Assembly (NCBI RefSeq): GCF_041435095.1
Contig: NZ_CP108025.1
Location: 2,976,001 to 3,040,000, forward strand
Source: Kitasatospora sp. NBC_00315
GTDB lineage: Bacteria > Actinomycetota > Actinomycetes > Streptomycetales > Streptomycetaceae
Reading direction: 5' to 3'
Length of the DNA stretch: 64,000 bases
Part shown: positions 57,350-64,000 of the stretch, one piece after another
Layout: each line of letters opens with the position of its first letter
Numbering within the stretch: position 1 is the stretch's first letter
Made by a program: the position numbers and the translations under genes
Notes under the pieces: generated by a model
Databases searched by the model: none
What the model was told of the DNA's origin: nothing
Seen by the model: the letters and a program-made list of their open reading frames with translations, nothing else

Positions 57350-58009
57350 TCAGAAGCACTCGTTGCCCTTGCCGTCGCCGTTCTTCAGCGACAGGCTCAG
57401 ACCGTTGAGCGTGAAGGTGCCGGCCGAGGTGGCCCGGGCGGTCTGCTGGACACCGCTGAGGTCCGCCACCTTGGCCGACTGGGCGAAGCCCGCGGCGCCG
57501 CTGGGCAGGCCGGCGCCCATCTTCGGGGAGATGGGGTGCCAGCCGTTGGTGGCCGTCCCGGCGAGGGTGGAGGCGTCCTGACCGATGTTGATGTCGGTGA
57601 ACTCGGCGTCCGCGTCGAGCTGCTCGAGGTCGATGAGCAGGTTCTTCGCCGTGACCGGCTTCTTCGGGTCGGTGCCCGCGTGCAGTTGGAGGGTGATCTT
57701 GCCGAGGCCGAGGGCACTCAGGTCGGTGACCACGGACTGGCACAGGTTGTTGATGGTCGCGGTGTCGAACGCCGACACGGCGACCGGGTGCATCGTCCCG
57801 TTGGTCTCGACGTCGACCGCGCCGAACTGGGCGAAGTTGGTGCCGTGCAGGTGGTCGGTGCTGACCTTGAACTGCTGACCGGAGATGCTGAACGAGGCGG
57901 CCAGCGCGCTGTTGGCGATGCTGACGCCGACGGCCGCCGTCGCCACCAGGCTGGGCACCATCACCAGGGCGAAGCGCTTCCAGCGGGTCTTGCCGTAGGT
58001 CTGGGACAT
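57350..58009 (-). CDS. DUF6230 exported protein (annotated elsewhere as 'cholesterol esterase')
   Basis: A 219-aa protein with one N-terminal membrane segment or uncleaved signal (FALVMVPSLVATAAVGVSIA) and a mature part that looks beta-rich (SFSISGQQFKVSTDHLHGTN; GKITLQLHAGTDPKKPVTAK). It ends with a Cys-Phe close to the C-terminus (GKGNECF), which could pair with the single Cys in NNLCQS. No GxSxG lipase motif is visible, so the esterase name is not supported. AGGAGG lies 8 nt before ATG 58009. First gene of the DUF6230-DUF6114-secreted protein set. Confidence 0.8.
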   Translation of the reverse strand: MSQTYGKTRWKRFALVMVPSLVATAAVGVSIANSALAASFSISGQQFKVSTDHLHGTNFAQFGAVDVETNGTMHPVAVSAFDTATINNLCQSVVTDLSALGLGKITLQLHAGTDPKKPVTAKNLLIDLEQLDADAEFTDINIGQDASTLAGTATNGWHPISPKMGAGLPSGAAGFAQSAKVADLSGVQQTARATSAGTFTLNGLSLSLKNGDGKGNECF

Positions 58010-58553
58010 GCGAGTCCTCCTTCTAGGACGTACATCTCCGGCACCTCCCGGTGCGTGCACCGGTGGTGGCCTGGGATGGGAGAGAGCTACGTCCTCGGTA
58101 GCGGAGAGCGCCATGAGTGCCGTCGGGTCCGGGTGCCGCAGTGCGCGGCACGTCCGTTCCAGCACCGGCCACCTGTGGGGGCGGCGGGTGCGACCGACGA
58201 CATCGGCGATCACCCCCGAGCGACAACCAGCGACCGCGCGGGCTGCGCGGCCGAACGAAGGACAGGAACCGCTGTGGGTTCGCGGATACCCCCCTGCCCT
58301 CCCTGCCGGCGGCCGGAGCCGTCGACTGCCCGGTGGGGATCCCGTGTGCTCCGTTCCGCCGGCCGGCTGCCGGGGTGAAGTGTGGGGACCAGGCGTCGCC
58401 GATCGTGCTCGAATCCCGGTCGAAGCACAAGAGGTTCATTACTGACGGGTAATCCAACAACAGGTGGCATTGATCATGGTTTCGCCCCTGCCATCACCCA
58501 GCGTGACGAAATGAAGGATTCGTGCCGAGGAAATCCGGGGGAAACACGCCGGA
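58010..58553 (-). promoter_or_regulatory. Upstream region of the DUF6230 operon with a TTAC-N6-GTAA element
   Basis: TTACTGACGGGTAA at 58439-58452 is an inverted repeat (TTAC...GTAA) in a locally AT-rich patch. It lies about 430 bp upstream of the DUF6230 start and resembles elements in front of the TetR gene (60109-60140). The rest of this gap shows no gene I can support. Confidence 0.4.
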
Positions 58554-58596
58554 AACGCCCCTGGACGACCACCAAGGGTGATCGTCCAGGGGCGTT
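58554..58596. terminator. Terminator of the thioredoxin-like gene
   Basis: A perfect 15-bp stem (58554-58568 with 58582-58596); after one mismatch it extends by four more pairs, around a 3-nt loop. It is about 150 bp beyond the stop of the minus-strand thioredoxin-like gene. Confidence 0.8.
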
Positions 58597-58742
58597 GTCA
58601 AGATTTGGTAAACCTGGGCCCGGATGACCGGATTGTCGCCAAATCGCCAGCGACACCGCAGGTCACCCGCCGTGCCGGCGGAGCGGTGGAGGCCCGCCCG
58701 GAACGCCGCCCCGAAACGGCGGCGCCGGCGCCCTCTCCGGGC

Positions 58743-59738
58743 TCAGAACAGCACGCGGGCCAGCGCGCCCCGGGCCGCGGTCACCCGCGGCTCGTCCGCA
58801 CCGATGACCTCGAACAGCTCCAGCAGCCGCAGCCGGGCGGTGTCGCGGTCCGCGCCGAAGGTCCGCCCGACGGTGTCGACCAGCCGCCCGAAGGCGTCCT
58901 CGACGTGCCCGCCCACCAGATCCAGGTCGGCCGCGTCCAGCTGGGCGGCGACGTCCTTCGGATCGGCCGCCGCCGCCAGCCGCACGGCCTGCGGGTCGAA
59001 GCTCTCCACCCGGCGCAGCAGCTGCGCCTGGGCCAGGCCCAGCTTGGCCTCGGCGTTGCCGGGCTGGTCCAGCAGGACGTTCTGGTACGCCTGGACGGCG
59101 CCGCCCAGGTCGCCGCGGTCCAGCGCGTCGTGCGCGGCGGCCAGCGCCGGGTCCTCCGGGACGTACGGGCCCTGCTCGCCGTCCTGCGCCGGACCGGCGC
59201 CGGCGCCGCCCACCACGCCGAACCGCTGCTCGGCGACCAGGATCAGCTGGTCCAGCACCTTGCGGACGTTGGCCTCGTTCTCGGCGCCCTGGAACAGCGG
59301 CACCAGCTGGCCGGCCACCACGGCCATCACGGCCGGGATGCCCTGGATGCCGAACTGCTGGGAGATCAGCGGATTGGCGTCGACGTCGATCTTGGCCAGG
59401 ATGATCCGGCCGGCGTACTCCTCGGCCAGCCGCTCCAGGATCGGGCTGAGCTGCTTGCAGGGCCCGCACCACTCGGCCCAGAAGTCGATGACCACCGGCA
59501 CTTCGGTGGAACGCTGGACGACCTCGGCCTCGAAGGTGTCCTCGGTGACGTCGATGACGAGCGGGTAGTCCGGGCCGGCCGGGGCGATCCCGGCTTCCTC
59601 GGCGGCCGCCGCCTGGCGGGCCCGCTCGGCCCTGGCCTGCTCGGCCTTCTGGGCGGCCTCGCCGGCTGCCTTCACCGCTGCGAGGTCGACGGCACCGCGC
59701 AGGGCGGAGCTGGTGGGACGCGAATTCCGTGGCTGCAT
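58743..59738 (-). CDS. Thioredoxin-TPR protein (YbbN/CnoX-like co-chaperone)
   Basis: A 331-aa cytosolic protein. A charged, Ala-rich helix (residues about 15-50) precedes a thioredoxin domain with the redox-active CGPC in FWAEWCGPCKQLSPILERLA and the cis-Pro strand GIQGIPAVMAVVAG. The C-terminal 130 residues form tetratricopeptide-like helices (DPALAAAHDALDRGDLGGAV; RLRLLELFEVIGADEPRVTA). E. coli CnoX lacks the CxxC cysteines and acts as a holdase; this protein keeps both, so it could combine reduction and chaperone roles. GGAGG lies 8 nt before ATG 59738. Confidence 0.92.
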   Translation of the reverse strand: MQPRNSRPTSSALRGAVDLAAVKAAGEAAQKAEQARAERARQAAAAEEAGIAPAGPDYPLVIDVTEDTFEAEVVQRSTEVPVVIDFWAEWCGPCKQLSPILERLAEEYAGRIILAKIDVDANPLISQQFGIQGIPAVMAVVAGQLVPLFQGAENEANVRKVLDQLILVAEQRFGVVGGAGAGPAQDGEQGPYVPEDPALAAAHDALDRGDLGGAVQAYQNVLLDQPGNAEAKLGLAQAQLLRRVESFDPQAVRLAAAADPKDVAAQLDAADLDLVGGHVEDAFGRLVDTVGRTFGADRDTARLRLLELFEVIGADEPRVTAARGALARVLF

Positions 59739-59970
59739 GGCACCATCCTCCCCCGTCCGTGCCGGTGTCGGGCGCCATCCGCCGGAAAGGTCGTGCCGCG
59801 CTGGTCCGCGCGGCCCGAGCCGCCCGTGCGGGAGCCCGCTCCCCCGGTGCTTCTCGTACTGCCCACATCTGCCGTGCCTGCTCCGGCGCGGATCCCCACC
59901 CGTGCCGTGCGCCGCCCCGTCCCACCGGGGCCGCTCCCCGGCCTGTCGGCCGGCGGGCGTTGACGCGAGG

Positions 59971-60000
59971 TTGTCACTCTTTCGCTACGAGTCGTAGCGT
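59971..60000 (+). promoter_or_regulatory. Promoter with a 17-bp palindrome upstream of the TetR gene
   Basis: TTGTCA (59971-59976) and TAGCGT (59995-60000) are 18 bp apart. Between and over the -10 lies the perfect palindrome CGCTACGAGTCGTAGCG (59983-59999). It is a typical position for repression by a TetR-type regulator and could act on either divergent gene. Confidence 0.55.
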
Positions 60001-60108
60001 AACTGCACCAAGGCCCCCCGCCGCAAGACCCCGCGGCCCTCCCGGGACGTGAGCTGCCCCACTTTCGGCGCCCGCACCGCTGCCAACGGGGGCGATCAGT
60101 CGCTACCG

Positions 60109-60140
60109 TTACCCGTCCCACCCATGTTACTTACCAGTAG
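60109..60140 (+). promoter_or_regulatory. TTAC-type operator-like elements in the TetR gene leader
   Basis: TTACCCGTC (60109-60117) equals nine bases of the minus-strand DUF6230 element at 58439-58452, and TTACTTACCAGTAG (60127-60140) shares its TTACT-N5-GTA(A/G) form. Both lie just upstream of the Shine-Dalgarno AAGGAGG. Confidence 0.4.
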
Positions 60141-60156
60141 AACGCAAGGAGGCCAG

Positions 60157-60858
60157 GTGTCCGCCACCCCGACCCCCTTGACGCAGCCACCGTCCGAGCC
60201 GCGGGCGGCGGGCGGGGCGCCCTCCCCCGGACCCGAGGGCGCCGCCCGCACCAAGGGCCGGCCGCGCAGCGCCGCCGCCGACCGCGCGATCCTCGACGCC
60301 ACCCGCGAGGCCCTGGCCGAACTCGGCTGGGGCGGGCTGACCATGGGCCACGTCGCCACCCGGGCCGGGGTCGCCAAGACCACGCTCTACCGCCGCTGGC
60401 CCTCCAAGAACGAACTCGTGGTCGACGCCGTCGCCACCCTCTTCGACGAGCTCGTGCTGACCGACCTCGGCAGCCTGCGGGCCGACATCGAGGCCGTGGT
60501 GCAGGAGTTCGCCGCCCTGCTGGCCCGCCCCGAGACCCAGGCCGCGCTGCTCGCGCTGTTCGCCGAGGGCACCCGTGACCCCCAGCTGCGCCGCCGCATC
60601 CGGGAGGCGATCGTCGATCCGCAGAAGCAGCTGGTGCGCCAGGGCCGGGCCAACGCCCAGGCGCGCGGCGAGCTCACCGCGGACCACGGCGAGGAGGCCG
60701 CCGCCGAGGAGATCGACATCATCTTCGACACCATCGCCGGCACCGTCGAGCACCGGATCCTGGTCAGCGGCGAACCGGTGACCGCGGAGTGGGTGCGGCG
60801 CTTCACCACCCTGCTGCTCGGCCCCTTCCCGAGTCTCACCGGGACCGCCGGGCGCTGA
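60157..60858 (+). CDS. TetR/AcrR family transcriptional regulator
   Basis: A 233-aa repressor-type regulator. After a 40-residue Pro/Ala-rich N-terminus, the TetR helix-turn-helix is at about residues 42-88 (LDATREALAELGWGGLTMGH; RAGVAKTTLYRRWPSKNELV). The C-terminal TetR_C_11-like domain (ALLALFAEGTRDPQLRRRIR; AEEIDIIFDTIAGTVEHRIL) is the dimer and ligand part. GTG 60157 has AAGGAGG 5 nt upstream. Operator candidates lie at 59983-59999 and 60109-60140. It is divergent from the thioredoxin-like gene and convergent with icmA. Confidence 0.93.
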   Translation: MSATPTPLTQPPSEPRAAGGAPSPGPEGAARTKGRPRSAAADRAILDATREALAELGWGGLTMGHVATRAGVAKTTLYRRWPSKNELVVDAVATLFDELVLTDLGSLRADIEAVVQEFAALLARPETQAALLALFAEGTRDPQLRRRIREAIVDPQKQLVRQGRANAQARGELTADHGEEAAAEEIDIIFDTIAGTVEHRILVSGEPVTAEWVRRFTTLLLGPFPSLTGTAGR

Positions 60859-60896
60859 CCGCCCCCGGCGCCGCTCCCGCCCCGGGGCACGGCGAA

Positions 60897-60928
60897 GCCC
60901 GGGACGGCCCCTGCGGACGGCCCCGGGC
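60897..60928. terminator. Hairpin between tetR and icmA
   Basis: GCCCGGG (60897-60903) pairs with CCCGGGC (60922-60928), with a GC-rich interior. It is the only structure between two convergent genes. Confidence 0.6.
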
Positions 60929-60940
60929 AGGCGACGGCGG

Positions 60941-62626
60941 TCAGAACCTGGCGGTCTCCCGGTAGGTGCCCCACTCGTCCCGCAGGGCGTTGCAGATCTC
61001 GCCCAGCGTGGCCTCGGCCCGGACGGCGTCCAGCATCGGCGGGATCATGTTGCCGCCGGAGCGGGCCGCCGCGAGCATCGCCTCCAGACCGGCCGCGACC
61101 GCCGCCCCGTCCCGGGCCGCGCGGCGGGAGCCGAGCACCCGGACCTGCTCGCGCTCGACCTCGTGGCTGACCCGGAGGATCTCCAGTTCGGGGGTGACGC
61201 TGCGGGGGTGGCAGTTGACGCCGACCACCAGCTTGTCGCCCTTCTCCAGCGACTGCTGGTACTGGAAGGCCGCCTCGGCGATCTCGCCGGTGAAGTAGCC
61301 CTCCTCGATGCCGCGCAGGATGCCGGCCGTCATCGGGCCGATCGGGTGGTCCTCGCGGCCCTTGTCCAGGATCCGCCGGAAGATCTCCTCGGCCTGCGCC
61401 TCGATCCGGTCGGTGAGCGCCTCCACGTACCAGGAGCCGCCGAGCGGATCGGCCACGTTCGCGACACCGGTCTCCTCCATCAGCACCTGCTGGGTGCGCA
61501 GGGCGATCTCGGCGGCCTGCTCGGAGGGCAGCGCCAGGGTCTCGTCCAGGGCGTTGGTGTGGAGCGAGTTGGTGCCGCCGAGGACCGCGGAGAGCGCCTC
61601 GACGGCGGTGCGGACCACGTTGTTGTACGGCTGCTGGGCGGTCAGCGAGACGCCCGCGGTCTGGGTGTGGAAGCGCAGCCACTGCGCCTTGTCCGTCCGC
61701 GCGCCGTACCGCTCCCGCATCCAGCGGGCCCAGATCCGGCGGGCGGCGCGGAACTTGGCGATCTCCTCGAAGAAGTCCAGGTGCGCGTCGAAGAAGAACG
61801 ACAGGCCGGGGGCGAAGACGTCCACGTCCAGGCCCCGTGACAGGCCCAGCTCGACGTACGCGAAGCCGTCCGCGAGGGTGTACGCGAGCTCCTGGGCGGC
61901 CGTCGACCCGGCCTCGCGGATGTGGTAGCCGGAGACCGACAGGGGCTTGTAGGCGGGGATCCCCTCGGCGCAGTACGCCATCAGGTCGCCGATCAGGCGC
62001 AGGTGCGGCTCGGGGGCGAAGAGCCACTCCTTCTGGGCGATGTACTCCTTGAAGATGTCGGTCTGCAGGGTGCCGTTGAGCACCGCCGGGTCGACGCCCT
62101 GGCGCTCGGCCGCGACCAGGTACATGCAGAAGATCGGCACGGCCGGGCCGCTGATCGTCATCGAGGTGGTGACGTCGCCGAGCGGGATGTCCCGGAACAG
62201 CACCTCCATGTCGGCGGCCGAGTCGATCGCCACCCCGCAGTGGCCGACCTCGCCGAGCGACTTGGCGTCGTCGGAGTCGTAGCCCATCAGGGTGGGCATG
62301 TCGAAGGCCACCGAGAGGCCGCCGCCGCCCGCCTCCAGGATCATCCGGTAGCGCTCGTTGGTCTGCTCGGCGTTGCCGAAGCCGGCGAACTGGCGGATGG
62401 TCCAGGTGCGCCCCCGGTAGCCGGTGGCGTGCAGGCCCCGCGTGTAGGGGTACTCCCCGGGCCAGCCGATCCGCTCGAAGCCCTCGTACGGCTGCCCGGC
62501 CGGCGGGCCGTAGACCGGCTCGACGGATTCACCGGACAGGGTGCTGAAGTCCGCGTCCCGCTTGCGCGCGCTGTCGTACCGCTGCTGCCAGCGTTGCCGA
62601 CCGCGCTCGATCTCCTCGGCGTTCAT
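60941..62626 (-). CDS. icmA: Isobutyryl-CoA mutase large subunit IcmA
   Basis: A 561-aa catalytic subunit of a coenzyme-B12-dependent mutase interconverting isobutyryl-CoA and n-butyryl-CoA. It aligns with methylmalonyl-CoA mutase ([40 protein letters not shown]) but has no C-terminal B12-binding domain, which is supplied by a separate IcmB. The residues distinguishing it from methylmalonyl-CoA mutase are Phe80 in RQFAGF (Tyr in MCM) and Gln198 in [10 protein letters not shown] (Arg in MCM); both sit at the numbers known for Streptomyces IcmA. No icmB is in the window. GGAG lies 9 nt before ATG 62626; an 18-bp palindrome lies 72 bp upstream. Confidence 0.95.
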   Translation of the reverse strand: MNAEEIERGRQRWQQRYDSARKRDADFSTLSGESVEPVYGPPAGQPYEGFERIGWPGEYPYTRGLHATGYRGRTWTIRQFAGFGNAEQTNERYRMILEAGGGGLSVAFDMPTLMGYDSDDAKSLGEVGHCGVAIDSAADMEVLFRDIPLGDVTTSMTISGPAVPIFCMYLVAAERQGVDPAVLNGTLQTDIFKEYIAQKEWLFAPEPHLRLIGDLMAYCAEGIPAYKPLSVSGYHIREAGSTAAQELAYTLADGFAYVELGLSRGLDVDVFAPGLSFFFDAHLDFFEEIAKFRAARRIWARWMRERYGARTDKAQWLRFHTQTAGVSLTAQQPYNNVVRTAVEALSAVLGGTNSLHTNALDETLALPSEQAAEIALRTQQVLMEETGVANVADPLGGSWYVEALTDRIEAQAEEIFRRILDKGREDHPIGPMTAGILRGIEEGYFTGEIAEAAFQYQQSLEKGDKLVVGVNCHPRSVTPELEILRVSHEVEREQVRVLGSRRAARDGAAVAAGLEAMLAAARSGGNMIPPMLDAVRAEATLGEICNALRDEWGTYRETARF

Positions 62627-62697
62627 GGCCCCGGACTCCGCTCCGTAGGGCCGCCACGGCGTCGGGGCGGCACTGTTGCTTGGACGTCCCGCCAATT

Positions 62698-62715
62698 TAC
62701 TAGGATGTCCTAGTA
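62698..62715. promoter_or_regulatory. 18-bp perfect palindrome upstream of icmA (probable operator)
   Basis: TACTAGGATGTCCTAGTA is self-complementary over its full length and sits in an AT-rich patch 72 bp before the icmA start. It is the strongest non-terminator palindrome in the window and has no T-run or loop, so a dimeric regulator site is likely. Confidence 0.65.
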
Positions 62716-62728
62716 CTTGTCGACGGCG

Positions 62729-62793
62729 GCATGCCCCGGGCGGTCGTCCGGGCATGCGAAAGGGCGCCCCCGCCCCGGAGGGAGGAGGCGCCC
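62729..62793 (-). terminator. Two hairpins downstream of the DUF3817 gene
   Basis: GGGCGCC/GGCGCCC (62762-62768 with 62787-62793) lies 13 bp after the DUF3817 stop. A second structure, GCATGCC-type arms at 62729-62757, follows it. Together they separate the DUF3817 transcript from the icmA promoter. Confidence 0.6.
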
Positions 62794-62805
62794 CGATGGG
62801 CTCCG

Positions 62806-63144
62806 TCAGACGCCGGCCGGCTGCTGGACGGCGGTGGGCGCCGGCTGCCCGGTCGCCTCCCGCACCACCCGGCGCTCGGCGAAGAAGGACGCGAAGGGGA
62901 TGCAGCCCGCCGCGAGGGTGAAGACCAGCCGGCCCAGCGGCCACTTGAGCTTCTGGCCGAGCAGGAAGGTCACCACGAAGTACCCGATGTAGAGGTAGCC
63001 GTGCAGCATCGCCACGTAGGTGGTGAGGTCCTCAGCGGCGCCGAAGCCGTACTTCGCGACCATGAAGCCGCAGAAGACCAGCAGCGCACAGCCGGTCGCA
63101 ATCGCCAGGGCCCGGTACCAGCCCAGCAGGGGGGTCGCCTTCAT
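62806..63144 (-). CDS. DUF3817 small membrane protein
   Basis: A 112-aa protein with three membrane segments (LAIATGCALLVFCGFMVAKY; YVAMLHGYLYIGYFVVTFLL; LGRLVFTLAAGCIPFASFFA) and a conserved His-Gly in the second (MLHGYLYIGY). It has a short cytosolic C-terminus. Function unknown; the family is widespread in actinobacteria. ATG 63144 is preceded by GAGG at 9 nt. It sits between icmA and a MarR gene, in the same direction as both. Confidence 0.85.
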   Translation of the reverse strand: MKATPLLGWYRALAIATGCALLVFCGFMVAKYGFGAAEDLTTYVAMLHGYLYIGYFVVTFLLGQKLKWPLGRLVFTLAAGCIPFASFFAERRVVREATGQPAPTAVQQPAGV

Positions 63145-63266
63145 TCCTACATCGCCTCGCTCGGCAGGATCGGTTGGTACGTCCGGATCTGCGCACCGCT
63201 TCCCCGAGGGTAGCCGCCGTGACGGCGCGCCCCGCGCGCACCCCCCGCGGCGGGCGAGCGGGCCGG

Positions 63267-63794
63267 TCAGCGGTCGGCCGGCTCCTCGGCCGGGCTGAAG
63301 TCGCCCGCCGACACCCGCAGCGGCCTGATCAGGTCGAACACCTGCCGGCACTGGTCCGCGTCGTAGTCCTCCAGGCCGAACTCCATCGCCATCAGCTCCC
63401 GGGTCGCCTCCTCGACGGCCCGCCGGCCCCGGTCGGTGATCGAGGCGAGCACGCCCCGCCCGTCCAGCGGGTTGGGGCGCCGGGCCACCAGGCCGGCCCG
63501 CTCCAGGCGGTCGACGGTGTTGGTGACGCTGGTGGGGTGGACCATCAGCCGCTCGCCGATCTTGGAGAGCGAGAGCTCACCGGTGCGGCTGAAGGTGAGC
63601 AGCACCAGGGCCTCGTACCGGGCGAACGTCAGCCCGTAGGGCTTGAGCACCGCGTCGACGCGGGCGAGCAGGATCTGGTGGGCGCGCATGACCGAGGTGA
63701 TCGCCGCCATCGAGGGGACCGCGCCCCAACGGCGGGTCCAGAGCTCGTCGGCGCGGGCGATCGGGTCGAAGTCGAGTGCGAGGGGCTTGGCCAC
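63267..63794 (-). CDS. MarR family transcriptional regulator
   Basis: A 175-aa dimeric winged-helix regulator. The core has PYGLTFARYEALVLLTFSRT, the recognition helix region LSKIGERLMVHPTSVTNTVD, and the wing RRPNPLDGRGVLASITDRGR. GTG 63794 (MAKPLAL) matches the start of Streptomyces relatives and is exactly 7 nt after TACGGT, suggesting a leaderless mRNA. The frame is open further upstream without homology. Inverted repeats at 63862-63901 may be its own operator. Confidence 0.92.
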   Translation of the reverse strand: MAKPLALDFDPIARADELWTRRWGAVPSMAAITSVMRAHQILLARVDAVLKPYGLTFARYEALVLLTFSRTGELSLSKIGERLMVHPTSVTNTVDRLERAGLVARRPNPLDGRGVLASITDRGRRAVEEATRELMAMEFGLEDYDADQCRQVFDLIRPLRVSAGDFSPAEEPADR

Positions 63795-63801
63795 GCCTCC
63801 C

Positions 63802-63807
63802 ACCGTA
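63802..63807 (-). promoter_or_regulatory. -10 box (TACGGT) for a leaderless marR mRNA
   Basis: TACGGT on the minus strand ends 7 nt before GTG 63794. The -35 region is not recognisable. Confidence 0.5.
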
Positions 63808-63861
63808 CCGGCGGGTGCGGCGCGGGGTAGCAGGCGTCCCTGATCGTGGACAAGACCGGCG

Positions 63862-63901
63862 CCTGGCGGGATGTCGCCAGTCTCCCCGCCAGGTACATAC
63901 C
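63862..63901. promoter_or_regulatory. Inverted repeats upstream of marR
   Basis: CCTGGCGGG (63862-63870) is repeated inverted as CCCGCCAGG (63885-63893), followed directly by GGTACATACC (63892-63901), itself a GGTA/TACC dyad. These are placed where a MarR autoregulatory site would be expected. Confidence 0.4.
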
Positions 63902-64000
63902 AGGACATTGCAGCGGTGTGAACGCCGGACCACCGGAGGGCAACCGCCCGGCGCCGCGCGGGAATCGGGCCCGCTGACCGCCCATCAGCGGCGAAACCTC

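Noticed and set aside
57350..58009. Cholesterol esterase function for the DUF6230 protein
   Set aside because: No GxSxG or other hydrolase motif can be found and the length is too short for known cholesterol esterases.

Overview
The window is chromosomal DNA of a high-GC actinomycete, almost certainly Streptomyces or the closely related Kitasatospora. Supporting signs are the very high GC at third codon positions, frequent GTG/TTG starts, an XRE-DUF5753/DUF397/ATPase regulatory trio, a GlgE alpha-glucan cluster and Streptomyces-type DUF6230/DUF6114 genes. From memory, the gene order also follows the S. coelicolor SCO5413 to SCO5495 region in reverse. I see no prophage, insertion sequence, CRISPR array, tRNA, rRNA or large biosynthetic gene cluster. 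This is core chromosome with small accessory patches.

Layout. 1-8.1 kb (minus strand): 5' part of a GGDEF membrane protein, ligA, a MetE-like methionine synthase, an SDR, a LOG-family protein, mnmA and a cysteine desulfurase. The last two form the sulfur relay for tRNA 2-thiouridine. 8.1-12.1 kb: an IclR regulator, a UPF0126/TRIC membrane protein, a VOC protein, and the ATPase / XRE-DUF5753 / DUF397 trio. 12.2-18.5 kb: a peptide ABC importer in the order C-A-B-D-F (minus), with an internal hairpin and an 18-bp repeat that copies the end of the C gene. 19-26 kb: two SseB-like paralogues, then a tandem glycine riboswitch controlling gcvT, followed by gcvH, glyA and a frameshifted sdaA. 26.6-31.8 kb: an orphan anti-sigma-type ATPase and three tandem lipoprotein L,D-transpeptidases.

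32-50 kb is glycogen and alpha-glucan metabolism: glgX, a heterodimeric ABC exporter with one degenerate ATP site, glgP (minus), then glgE-treS-pep2-glgB. Trehalose is isomerised to maltose (TreS), phosphorylated (Pep2), polymerised (GlgE) and branched (GlgB); GlgP and GlgX break the glucan down. 50-55 kb: pta-ackA (translationally coupled) and pyk, the pyruvate/acetyl-CoA overflow steps. 55-58 kb (minus): a poorly understood exported/membrane trio (DUF6230, DUF6114 and a long low-complexity secreted protein). 58.7-64 kb: a thioredoxin-TPR chaperone-like protein, a TetR regulator, an isobutyryl-CoA mutase large subunit (F80/Q198), a DUF3817 membrane protein and a MarR regulator.

Most notable observations: a probable disabling deletion in sdaA; a quadruplicated 18-bp stop-codon repeat at the end of the dppC-like gene; a 14-bp hairpin inside the transporter operon; six genes whose starts sit exactly 7 nt after a TANNNT box, which predicts leaderless mRNAs; a TTACT-type operator-like motif shared by the TetR gene and the DUF6230 operon; and an 18-bp perfect palindrome upstream of icmA.
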